The notes under the pieces: model-generated
Told to the model about the DNA's origin: nothing
The model's database searches: none
Seen by the model: only the letters and a program-made list of their open reading frames with translations
Program-made: the position numbers and the translations under genes
Origin: an uncultured Chitinophagaceae bacterium
Lineage (GTDB): Bacteria; Bacteroidota; Bacteroidia; Chitinophagales; Chitinophagaceae
Direction of reading: 5' to 3'
Assembly: GCA_946885335.1 (NCBI GenBank)
Contig: CAMPGG010000055.1
Location: 1 to 14,335 of the forward strand
DNA: 14,335 bases
In this document: one piece after another, positions 7,294-13,752 of the stretch
Layout of the letters: every line of letters begins with the position of its first letter
How positions within the stretch are numbered: the stretch's first letter is position 1

Positions 7294-8151
7294 CTACTTT
7301 CCCTTCATCTTATCAAAATAATTTCTAAAGAAAACCAATTGATATTCTACTGCATTGGCCCAATATGGCCAGTCATGCTTGCCGGGCCGTTCAATATAAT
7401 CGTGCGGTGTTTTCAAATTCAATAATTCCTGGTGAAGTTTTTGGTTTGCTTCAAACAAAAAATCGTCCACTCCACAATCAATGATAAGGGCAATTGAATC
7501 TGCCGGATATTCTTTAACAATATTCAATACATTGAATTCCTCGTAATATTTTTCATTTTGGGTAGTGTCTCCCAGTATATTATAAATCAACCTGCTTTTC
7601 TTTAGTCCTTCCAGGTCAACGGCGCCACTCATACTGCCAATGCCACCAAAAGTTTGTGCATGGCGGTAACCTATAAACATAGCTCCATGCCCGCCCATGC
7701 TTAAACCGGTAATGGCTCTTGCTTCCCGGTGTGGAATCGTTTTGTAACGGCTATCTATAAACGCAGGGACTTCTTTGCCGATATAGGTTTCGTATTTCAT
7801 TTTTTGATTAACCGGGCTGTCAAAATACCAGCTGGCTGTATCACCGTCAGGGCAAACGATCAGCACCTGGTTTTCTTCGGCAAGCCGGGTTAGTTGGGGA
7901 ACTTTGGTTACCCAATCGCTAAAGTTGCCACTATAACCATGCAACAGGTAAACTACAGGGAACCTGTTCGATGCATTTTCATAAGTGGATGGTTTTATTA
8001 CAACAGCCCTGATATCTTTTTGCATAGCCTTGCTGCTAATGATTACCGTGTCGACTTCTGCAGCAAATAAAACAACGGAAGTGAAAATGGAAATAAAGAG
8101 AATGGCAAAATGTTTCATCTTTTTCAGTTTGGTTTTCAATTTACCAATCAT
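7294..8151 (-). CDS. Secreted alpha/beta-hydrolase, esterase D / PF00756-type putative esterase
   Basis: This 285-residue protein has the alpha/beta-hydrolase fold of the esterase D / feruloyl-esterase-like family, which cleaves ester or acyl bonds. The oxyanion-hole region is PVVYLLHGYSGNFSDW (66-80). The nucleophile elbow is GLSMGG with Ser151. The acid is probably in DCGVDD (Asp229 or Asp230), and the catalytic His is His259 in PGKHDWPYW. All three triad positions look present. An N-terminal hydrophobic helix (about 14-30, ending LFA) is a signal peptide, so it acts in the periplasm or outside. The start is uncertain: Met12 (ATG at 8118) would give a standard short signal peptide, while the upstream ATG at 8151 adds a Lys-rich n-region. 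The substrate cannot be told from sequence. It is divergent from the DUF1801 gene across 113 bp. Confidence 0.9.
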   Translation of the reverse strand: MIGKLKTKLKKMKHFAILFISIFTSVVLFAAEVDTVIISSKAMQKDIRAVVIKPSTYENASNRFPVVYLLHGYSGNFSDWVTKVPQLTRLAEENQVLIVCPDGDTASWYFDSPVNQKMKYETYIGKEVPAFIDSRYKTIPHREARAITGLSMGGHGAMFIGYRHAQTFGGIGSMSGAVDLEGLKKSRLIYNILGDTTQNEKYYEEFNVLNIVKEYPADSIALIIDCGVDDFLFEANQKLHQELLNLKTPHDYIERPGKHDWPYWANAVEYQLVFFRNYFDKMKGK

Positions 8152-8218
8152 TATTTTAATTGTCGCAAAATCCCCTGAAAATGTCGCTTATTTAAAAATG
8201 AAAGTCTGTAAACCAATT

Positions 8219-8226
8219 TAATTTTG
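8219..8226 (+). promoter_or_regulatory. Candidate Bacteroidota -7 box (TAATTTTG) for the DUF1801 gene
   Basis: This is an exact TAnnTTTG match 38 bp before the ATG at 8265, giving a predicted leader of about 30 nt. No TTG -33 element is seen at the usual spacing, so this is a moderate candidate only. Confidence 0.45.
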
Positions 8227-8264
8227 TGATGTTAACAGTTTCATGATTTTAAAAACCTAATAAA

Positions 8265-8636
8265 ATGGCTATTCAAAAATCCGCAAGCATTGATGAATAC
8301 ATTGCTGGTTTTCCAACAGAAACTCAGAAAGTACTGGCGCAGGTTAGGGCTATTATTAAAAAAGTGGCGCCCAATGCTGAAGAAACGATCAGTTATGCGA
8401 TACCTGCATTCAACCTAAACAAACATAACCTGGTTTATTTTGCAGGATATAAAAATCATATCAGTTTATACCCGGTTCCAAAAGGGAGTGCAACATTTGA
8501 AAAAGAAATTAGCAAATTTAAATCCGGTAAGGGCACTATGCAGTTTTCTTTGGACAAACCGTTACCAATAGGCGTAATTACCAAAATTGTAAAGTACAGG
8601 TTAAAGGAGAATGAAAATAAATATAAAAAAGTGTGA
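8265..8636 (+). CDS. DUF1801 / YdhG-like small cytoplasmic protein
   Basis: This 123-residue soluble protein with no signal peptide matches the DUF1801 (PF08818, YdhG/COG5646) pattern. It opens with a helical ASIDEYIAGFPTETQKVLAQVRAIIKKVAPNAEETISYAIPAF and continues with LVYFAGYKNHISLYPVP. Then come FEKEISKFKSGKGTMQFSLDKPLP and a C-terminal helix, IGVITKIVKYRLKEN. The length is normal for the family. Related proteins include a Bacillus frataxin-like iron chaperone, but most members, including this one, have no proven role. It stands alone on its strand. Its TGA stop (8634-8636) directly touches the stop of the convergent gene, so there is no 3' intergenic space for a separate terminator. Confidence 0.88.
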   Translation: MAIQKSASIDEYIAGFPTETQKVLAQVRAIIKKVAPNAEETISYAIPAFNLNKHNLVYFAGYKNHISLYPVPKGSATFEKEISKFKSGKGTMQFSLDKPLPIGVITKIVKYRLKENENKYKKV

Positions 8637-10568
8637 TCATCTGATAATCATAACCGTGCCTTTTATCAAATCCAGCGTATCATCCAATTTTATGGTATAA
8701 ACGTATGCACCCATTGGTAAATCAGCTGATTTATATTTGCCATTCCATGGCTGGTTTAGTCCCCTGTTTTCAAAAACAACTTCTCCATACCTGTTAAATA
8801 CAAGCAACTCAAAACCAGGATATGCCTCCAGTGCAGGAATGTTCCAGGTGTCATTCAGTCCATCATTGTTTGGAGAAAATGCATTCGGAATATAAATTCC
8901 CCTGTAAAGTTTTACCTGCATGGTGTCTGTAGAAATGCCACAATCATTTGCAGAAACTACCGTAAGAATATATTGCGCATCGGCAGTGGGTGTGGATGTC
9001 GGTTGTAAAATCATGGGGTCATTCAGATCCATGGCAGGAGCCCAGCTAAAACTTTCAAAGGGACCTTCAATGCTGCCGGATAATGTTGCTGTTCCTCCTA
9101 AAATAATGGTTCTGTCGGGCCCTGCATGGGCAATAGCTTTATCACTCACATTAATTTGTACGAATGCAGAATCGGTACATCCAAGATCATCAGATACTAA
9201 AACTTTATAACGGGTATCTGTAACCGGTGATGCATCCGGGTTTGCAATTTGGTTTGATGAAAGTCCTGTAACAGGTTGCCAATCATAACTACTGCCACCT
9301 GATGCAGATAATTGTATGCTGTTGGTAGTACAAATAGAAGTATCTGTAAAAGAAACCAAAGCTACAGGGGCGGGATTAACCGTAATGGTCGTACTCCCTG
9401 AACTGCTGCAGGATGCAGCACTGGAAACGGTTACATTGTATGTGCCTGCATCAGTAGTTTGGATGTTATTTAACGTAAAAGTAGAAGCGTTGGTCGAATA
9501 GTTATTGGGGCCAGTCCATACATATTGTGTTCCACCGGATGCTGATATGGTTATATCATTTCCTTCACAAACAGGACCGGTATTATTGGTTGTAACTACC
9601 GGGTTGGGATGAACGATAATTGTAACCGGCAACGAGGATATTCTGCATTGGGACGAACTTAGGTTGCCGGATTCTGCAACAACTAATCGATACTCATATG
9701 TGCCTGCAATGCTGGAAGGTGTAAAATCCGCAGTTAGCGATAAATTATTTTCCCCGGGTAAGTCGGACCAGGAGCCATTGTTAAAGCGATGCTGCCATTG
9801 AACATCAGGATTATTAAAGCCTGCTGAAATACTTGTTGTTAAATTAAATGTTTTGGTACTTCCTTCACAAAGGTTTGCCGTTGTTGATTGTTCTCCCGTT
9901 ATGGATGGTGTTAACTGAGGTCCGCAAGGACGGAAAGTAATATCATCCAGGGCAAGGTCATTTCCGCAACCACCCGGTGCATTATTTACAATACGCAGAA
10001 CAATGTCTGATCCGGCAGGTGGAGTTGTAAAAAAGAAACCGAATTGCTTCCACGCAGGAGAAGGAGTTGCAGGAATATTGCCACTGTTGTATGTTTTTAA
10101 AACAGTGCCATCAGTTTTTTCTATGGTGAACGTTAAATTTGGCTGATTGCCATTGCCTCCGCATGCGGAAGGGAGCAATACATTCATGATCCAGGCGGCA
10201 AATTCATAGGTGCTGTTGCCACAAAGCCCTCTCACAGTATCAATATAAAATGCGCTTGGTTGAATGGATGCATTGACCAGCATAAAATATCCATTGCCAT
10301 TACCTGTATGATCAGCCGCTAAACTATGCCAGCTGTTGTTGAAGCATGCGGCAGTAGCATTCCTTACTGTATAAAAACCATCATTCGGACAATCGGATGA
10401 TACAAACTGGTAACCAGTGGCAGCGGCGGCCAGCGGTGCACCGGGGTTGTTCCCTGAACCAAATGTGATATTAACAATGGGATCGCCCAGGCTTCCCTGG
10501 CAAAGTTGTGAAAATCCCTGGAGGCTGAGCAGGGACAATAAAACGGAAAATAAATATCTGGTGATCAT
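8637..10568 (-). CDS. T9SS type B sorting-domain protein with lectin-like N-terminus and Ig-like repeats
   Basis: This 643-residue secreted protein begins with a signal peptide (1-20, ending GFS). Residues about 22-217 form a beta-sandwich-like, Cys-rich N-terminal domain (GNGYFMLVNAS, YEFAAWIMNV, WKQFGFFFTTP, IVLRIVNNAPGGCGNDLALDDITF), like the carbohydrate-binding or MAM-like modules of adhesins. Three Ig-like modules follow (about 220-320, 321-398, 400-474), with CEG and GTYEYRLVV or GTYNVTVSS patterns, then a PKD-like module (about 478-552, AGPDRTIILGGTATLSGS). Residues about 555-643 are the gliding-motility-associated CHU_C domain: YIPNAFSPNNDGLND, FNRYGEVVFEN, WNGKY, GAYVYTIKL and KGTVMII. 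That domain directs type IX secretion and surface attachment (type B sorting signal). The likely role is surface adhesion or glycan binding, inferred from domains. It is transcribed toward the DUF1801 gene and abuts it. Confidence 0.92.
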   Translation of the reverse strand: MITRYLFSVLLSLLSLQGFSQLCQGSLGDPIVNITFGSGNNPGAPLAAAATGYQFVSSDCPNDGFYTVRNATAACFNNSWHSLAADHTGNGNGYFMLVNASIQPSAFYIDTVRGLCGNSTYEFAAWIMNVLLPSACGGNGNQPNLTFTIEKTDGTVLKTYNSGNIPATPSPAWKQFGFFFTTPPAGSDIVLRIVNNAPGGCGNDLALDDITFRPCGPQLTPSITGEQSTTANLCEGSTKTFNLTTSISAGFNNPDVQWQHRFNNGSWSDLPGENNLSLTADFTPSSIAGTYEYRLVVAESGNLSSSQCRISSLPVTIIVHPNPVVTTNNTGPVCEGNDITISASGGTQYVWTGPNNYSTNASTFTLNNIQTTDAGTYNVTVSSAASCSSSGSTTITVNPAPVALVSFTDTSICTTNSIQLSASGGSSYDWQPVTGLSSNQIANPDASPVTDTRYKVLVSDDLGCTDSAFVQINVSDKAIAHAGPDRTIILGGTATLSGSIEGPFESFSWAPAMDLNDPMILQPTSTPTADAQYILTVVSANDCGISTDTMQVKLYRGIYIPNAFSPNNDGLNDTWNIPALEAYPGFELLVFNRYGEVVFENRGLNQPWNGKYKSADLPMGAYVYTIKLDDTLDLIKGTVMIIR

Positions 10569-10687
10569 TCCTTACAAATATCTCTATTGACAGGCAAATA
10601 AACCATGATATTTAGAATTATCTCAAAAAGGAAAACCATGTATTTATTTGAAGTCTTTTTTCGATGGATAGTTGCAGCATTAAAATG

Positions 10688-10804
10688 ATACTGCAGCACC
10701 AGTATTTTTCGAGGCGTCCACTTTCTTTTATGAATTATTTGATGCAGCACCGCCGATTTTCATCGGGGTGCCGCAATAGTTTGTTGAATTATTTGATGCG
10801 GCAC
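10688..10804. repeat. Diverged 51-54 bp tandem repeat with hairpins, possible interspersed element
   Basis: GCAGCAC occurs at 10693 and 10744, and GCGGCAC at 10798, a spacing of 51 then 54 bp. The last two copies extend to a 20-bp direct repeat, TGAATTATTTGATGCRGCAC, at 10731-10750 and 10785-10804 with one mismatch. Two hairpins are embedded: ATACTG/CAGTAT (10688-10693 with 10700-10705, then a T5 run), and GCACC-g-CCGAT paired with ATCGG-GGTGC (10747-10757 with 10762-10771, TTTC loop). Both spacings are multiples of three, so the frame starting at 10664 reads as three similar 17-18 residue units (LQHQYFSRR, LMQHRRFSS, LMRHKGVTQ). I do not recognise a family, and no promoter is seen. Confidence 0.6.
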
Positions 10805-10851
10805 AAGGGAGTGACACAACAGGCGATGCGCAGGGATATGAAGCTGGCAAC

Positions 10852-10912
10852 AAAAAACCACCCGGTTAATTAATCAGTAAAATCAATTTACTATTAACAT
10901 ATCCAGGTGGTT
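10852..10912 (-). terminator. Long rho-independent terminator of the oxidoreductase gene
   Basis: On the minus strand, AACCACCTGG (from 10912-10903) pairs with CCGGGTGGTT (10865-10856), ten pairs with one U-G wobble, followed by a T-run (complement of the A-run 10852-10857). The loop has further symmetry on the plus strand: GTTAAT (10865-10870) with ATTAAC (10893-10898), and AGTAAA (10876-10881) with TTTACT (10887-10892). The structure is therefore a long near-continuous arm. The plus strand has a C-A mismatch at the wobble position and no U-tract after the stem, so it works for minus-strand transcription only. It starts 52 bp after the gene's stop. Confidence 0.85.
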
Positions 10913-10964
10913 AAATCAACCAATCATGGTTATTTACGCATAGGTTTCAACGTTTCAATTGGGC

Positions 10965-12164
10965 TTATGGCATCCAGGCATATCCATGTCTAAGCTTCCA
11001 TAAAAAATATTTTTCCAGGAAAACTTTTCCAAAATCATAGATCACATTAGGTAACATCAATGCGAATGTGCGTGGTTTAAATAAATGATTAGAGATCAGC
11101 AGCACTTCTTTTTTTCCTGCATCCATAATACACAGCGCCGCAATTTTACCCCATGTTTTTTCTATGAGTTTTGTTTTTCCTTTGGCCTTCCTTGTTATAT
11201 TTTCAGCAACTATTTTCCCGGTTTCATCGCTGGGATAACCTGTTTTTGGAACACCAAAAGGTATATCGCCTGTTTCAAAAGGCGGCACTACATTTACTGA
11301 CAACCCTGCAACCCAAACATTATTAAATTTTTTGTGCCTGTATGATGGAAGGACTTCAATAAATCCATTGGCCTCTGCTTCAAGCCCTGGTGAATTACGA
11401 ATGAGATCGACACCAATAAATGGCGGCATCAGCATGGTGAATGCAGATGGTAATTTTTCACCGGTGCTTAATATTACTTCATTGGCTTTGACTTCTGCAA
11501 TACCTACATTGGTCCTGTAATGAATGTTGAACATTTTCATAAATGCTTTCAGCATTTTTTCACCAAGCGGCATTCCATCAATTCCAAAATGTCCAAGGTA
11601 TGATTCAGGGGTTACCCAATAGAGATCAACTTTTTTACGGATATCCTGTTCTCTCAGCCATTTTTCAATGTTGAACAGAAACTCGTAAGCGGCACCCATG
11701 CAACCGGCTTGCTGCGTTGCGCCAATTACAATGGGTCCTGGCGCTTTTTTAAATGCTTCCAGTTTTTCCCGTGTTTTCATAGCGCCATCGGGTGTACCAA
11801 TATAAAATGCGTGTTCTCTTACACCGGGAGCTACATCATAGTTTACTTTTGGCCCGGTTGCAATAACCAGTTCATCGTAAGGGTATGATCCATCTTTTGT
11901 ATAAACAATTTGTTTAACCGGGTCAATGGTTTCGGCTACGGTTTGAACAAATTGAACACCTTTTTTTTCAAGGACAGCTCTGCGAGGTACGCTGATATCT
12001 TTTACCTCCCGGCGTTTGGTAGGAACCCAAATGAGTGATGGAATAAACAGGAAATTTTCATTCCTGTCTATCAGCAAAACATCTGCATTGTCTTTTAGTT
12101 TGCGTTTTATTTCGATGGCTGCGGTAAAACCTGCAAAATTTCCACCGACTACAACAACTTTCAT
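10965..12164 (-). CDS. FAD/NAD(P)-dependent oxidoreductase, sulfide:quinone oxidoreductase-like
   Basis: This 399-residue flavoprotein resembles the SQR/flavocytochrome-c sulfide dehydrogenase/NDH-2 superfamily. The FAD-binding start is MKVVVVGGNFAGFTAA (1-16), with Asp33 in LLIDR as the ribose-binding acid. The second FAD motif is YDELVIATGPK (96-106). SQR-like landmarks follow: GATQQAGCMGAAYEF (148-162, Cys155), VWVAGLSV (283-290), GVPKTGYPSDETGKIVAENI (304-323), AALCIMDAG (342-350, Cys345) and the C-terminal YFLWKLRHGYAW, the usual membrane-docking region. Two of the three catalytic SQR cysteines therefore seem kept. The first falls at Gly123 in FYIGTPDGA. It probably passes electrons from sulfide or a related donor to quinone at the inner membrane face, but the substrate could differ. 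It has its own terminator and an upstream region with a CRP/FNR-type site. Confidence 0.85.
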   Translation of the reverse strand: MKVVVVGGNFAGFTAAIEIKRKLKDNADVLLIDRNENFLFIPSLIWVPTKRREVKDISVPRRAVLEKKGVQFVQTVAETIDPVKQIVYTKDGSYPYDELVIATGPKVNYDVAPGVREHAFYIGTPDGAMKTREKLEAFKKAPGPIVIGATQQAGCMGAAYEFLFNIEKWLREQDIRKKVDLYWVTPESYLGHFGIDGMPLGEKMLKAFMKMFNIHYRTNVGIAEVKANEVILSTGEKLPSAFTMLMPPFIGVDLIRNSPGLEAEANGFIEVLPSYRHKKFNNVWVAGLSVNVVPPFETGDIPFGVPKTGYPSDETGKIVAENITRKAKGKTKLIEKTWGKIAALCIMDAGKKEVLLISNHLFKPRTFALMLPNVIYDFGKVFLEKYFLWKLRHGYAWMP

Positions 12165-12214
12165 GATTGATTGATTTGATTTACATAAAGGTCATAACAT
12201 GCAGAGGGTGGGTG

Positions 12215-12230
12215 TGTGACATAAGTCACA
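12215..12230. promoter_or_regulatory. CRP/FNR-type operator, TGTGAC-ATAA-GTCACA
   Basis: This is a perfect inverted repeat with 6-bp arms and a 4-bp spacer. It matches the classical CRP/FNR-superfamily form TGTGA-N6-TCACA. Its centre is about 58 bp upstream of the oxidoreductase ATG at 12164, a suitable place for activation or repression of that gene. Which regulator binds cannot be told; CRP/FNR-family redox or NO sensors are common for such genes. Confidence 0.65.
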
Positions 12231-12249
12231 ACAGTTGGATGATGGTGTG

Positions 12250-12272
12250 AAACCCTTTGTAGTTAAGGGTTT
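12250..12272. promoter_or_regulatory. Stem-loop in the oxidoreductase upstream region
   Basis: AAACCCTT (12250-12257) and AAGGGTTT (12265-12272) are exact inverted repeats around a 7-nt loop. The plus strand has only four T after the GGG and the minus strand three, so as a terminator it is weak. It lies 117 nt past the stop of the upstream EEP-family gene and could end that transcript or act as a leader element. It sits between the two CRP/FNR-like sites. Confidence 0.45.
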
Positions 12273-12293
12273 TGGAGGGCATGATTCTTATCA

Positions 12294-12307
12294 GTGACCT
12301 GCGTCAG
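12294..12307. promoter_or_regulatory. Weaker second CRP/FNR-like site, GTGAC-ctgc-GTCAG
   Basis: TGAC and GTCA form an inverted repeat with the same 4-bp spacer as the perfect site at 12215-12230, and the left half keeps GTGAC. The centres are 78 bp apart. The right half deviates (GTCAGT rather than GTCACA), so the call is tentative. Confidence 0.3.
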
Positions 12308-12339
12308 TATTTCGACCTGTTTGTACTTTGTAATAAAGA

Positions 12340-12356
12340 ATGTTTGATCAAACATA
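12340..12356 (-). promoter_or_regulatory. 16-bp perfect palindrome overlapping a TATGTTTG -7 box
   Basis: ATGTTTGATCAAACAT (12340-12355) is fully self-complementary. Read on the minus strand, one arm forms TATGTTTG (12356-12349), an exact Bacteroidota -7 consensus. It points at the oxidoreductase gene and would give a leader of roughly 175-180 nt containing the stem-loop and both CRP/FNR-like sites. No TTG -33 element is visible. A repressor operator masking a promoter is a natural reading, but it is inference. Confidence 0.4.
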
Positions 12357-12389
12357 AAATCATCTGGTACATAGGAAACTTAATGGAAA

Positions 12390-13493
12390 TTATTCACCCG
12401 GTGCATCTTTATCGCTTTTGCCTTTCTGAATAGTTTCCTGTGCATCTTTTTCAGTTTCTTCATCTGGTTTCACTTTTGGTTGTTCAGGCTTTTCCTCTGG
12501 TTCATAACTCAGGTGGACAAACATAGGAAAGTGATCGCTGTTCACTTTACCAACCCGTTCAAGTTTAACCAATTTAAAATGTGAGCTGTGAAAAATATGA
12601 TCCAGGGGCCACCTGAATACCGGGAATTTTGCATGAAAAGTATTATAAAACCCACGGCCACGTCGTGGATCCAAAAAACCACTCACTTCCTGGAATAATT
12701 CGGTTGTTTCGGACCAGGCAACATCATTAAAATCGCCGGCGATTATCACACCACCTTTTTCTTTACGTCCTTCACGGGCTACTAAAATAATTTCCGCATC
12801 CCGTTCCTTACTGTCACTTGCTTCACCTGGCACCGGTGGGCGTGGATGAACCACAAACAACGTTATCCATTCCCCGGAAGCTAATTTAACACCTGTGCGA
12901 ATGGACGGAATATCCTCTTCTAATAAATAACGAACCTCTGTTTCCCTGAGTGGAAAACGGGAATAAAGGTGCATGCCATAAGTATTGCTTTGTGGAATGG
13001 GAACACGGTAATTGTATTTATTCTCAATAACCTTTAGAGCATTTTGCCAGTTGCTATCAGATTCTGTTGTAATTATTAAGTCAGGATTGTATTTATTGAT
13101 CTTATCAATTACTTCCTGGTATTCGGTGTTTGTTTGTAAAACATTGCAGATAAATAAACTAATCGTAGTCGTATCACCGGCATCACCCTCAGTCCATTGA
13201 ACTTGTTTGGTGCCTAAAGGCGTGTATGGCCATGCTTTATAACCCTGCACAATAATGACAACCAAAAACATGAAGGCAAATACATATCCGCGTCTGCCTC
13301 TTTTAAAGTAAAATATGGCATACCATAACATGGCTAAAACCGCTATGAAAAAAGTTTGCAGCCGAGGGTAATCAAAAATTCTTACATACCATTCCTTGGA
13401 AGGAAATAGGGGAATAATAGTAGCCGCCAGCGCTACTATCGCCAATACACCAAATATGATAAGGCCGGTATAACGAAAAAAACGTTTGTACAA
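12390..13493 (-). CDS. Membrane-anchored endonuclease/exonuclease/phosphatase (EEP) family protein
   Basis: This 367-residue protein has three N-terminal transmembrane helices (about 9-29, 43-63, 68-84), then a metal-dependent EEP domain (about 109-332, PF03372). Expected active-site motifs are present: ISLFICNVLQTN (Asn117), ITTESDSNW (Glu144, metal ligand), VVHPRPP (His216), IIAGDFNDVAWS (Asp254, Asn256), PLDHIFHS (Asp298) and NSDHFPM (Asp320, His321). The topology suggests the catalytic domain lies outside the cytoplasm, as in other Bacteroidota membrane EEP proteins. The last 38 residues are highly charged (Lys/Glu/Pro-rich) and probably disordered. EEP members hydrolyse phosphodiester bonds in DNA, RNA, lipids or inositol phosphates; the substrate here is unknown. 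It is divergent from a small lipoprotein gene and is followed by 225 bp before the oxidoreductase gene, so the two are probably not one operon. Confidence 0.9.
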   Translation of the reverse strand: MYKRFFRYTGLIIFGVLAIVALAATIIPLFPSKEWYVRIFDYPRLQTFFIAVLAMLWYAIFYFKRGRRGYVFAFMFLVVIIVQGYKAWPYTPLGTKQVQWTEGDAGDTTTISLFICNVLQTNTEYQEVIDKINKYNPDLIITTESDSNWQNALKVIENKYNYRVPIPQSNTYGMHLYSRFPLRETEVRYLLEEDIPSIRTGVKLASGEWITLFVVHPRPPVPGEASDSKERDAEIILVAREGRKEKGGVIIAGDFNDVAWSETTELFQEVSGFLDPRRGRGFYNTFHAKFPVFRWPLDHIFHSSHFKLVKLERVGKVNSDHFPMFVHLSYEPEEKPEQPKVKPDEETEKDAQETIQKGKSDKDAPGE

Positions 13494-13519
13494 AATCGTT
13501 AGTGTTTAAAAGCATTTTA

Positions 13520-13548
13520 ATTGAATCAACAAACATAATTGATTCAAT
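13520..13548 (-). promoter_or_regulatory. Inverted repeat enclosing a TATGTTTG -7 box upstream of the EEP gene
   Basis: ATTGAATC (13520-13527) and GATTCAAT (13541-13548) are exact 8-bp inverted repeats around a 13-bp spacer. Within the spacer, on the minus strand, is TATGTTTG (13537-13530), an exact TAnnTTTG match 37 bp upstream of the ATG at 13493. The arrangement suggests a promoter under an operator, but no -33 TTG is visible. The rest of 13549-13752 is AT-rich; I found no gene and no plus-strand TAnnTTTG for the lipoprotein gene. Confidence 0.45.
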
Positions 13549-13752
13549 GATAAAAAATTGTATCATTAGTCTTAACCATGATCAACATGCCGGGATTTTA
13601 AAAAAATATATTTTATCCATTCCCAATTAACCCCAAATAATTCATATACCTTTCTAATTCTCCGCCTGGTTTACTGCTCCTTCCGTTATTCCAACCGAAA
13701 CTCTTATTGAACATTCATGTTCGCATAACCTTTTAACCAAAACCTCTACATA

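Larger units (their letters stand above)
10569..10964. other. 396-bp intergenic region without a convincing gene
   Basis: This gap lies between two minus-strand genes. It holds, from right to left, the long terminator of the oxidoreductase gene (10852-10912), the repeat/hairpin block (10688-10804) and the AT-rich leader of the type B protein gene (10569-10660). No TAnnTTTG box was found on the minus strand before the start at 10568. Short open frames here have no recognisable domain; the 69-codon plus-strand frame at 10664-10873 mainly reflects the repeat. Confidence 0.7.

Noticed and set aside
10565..10750. Minus-strand 61-codon frame before the type B protein gene
   Set aside because: It has no domain, signal peptide or ribosome site. 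It covers the leader and part of the repeat block.
10664..10873. Plus-strand 69-codon frame as a real small gene
   Set aside because: There is no promoter, ribosome site or known family, and the coding pattern can be explained by the DNA repeat. Kept as a finding rather than a CDS.
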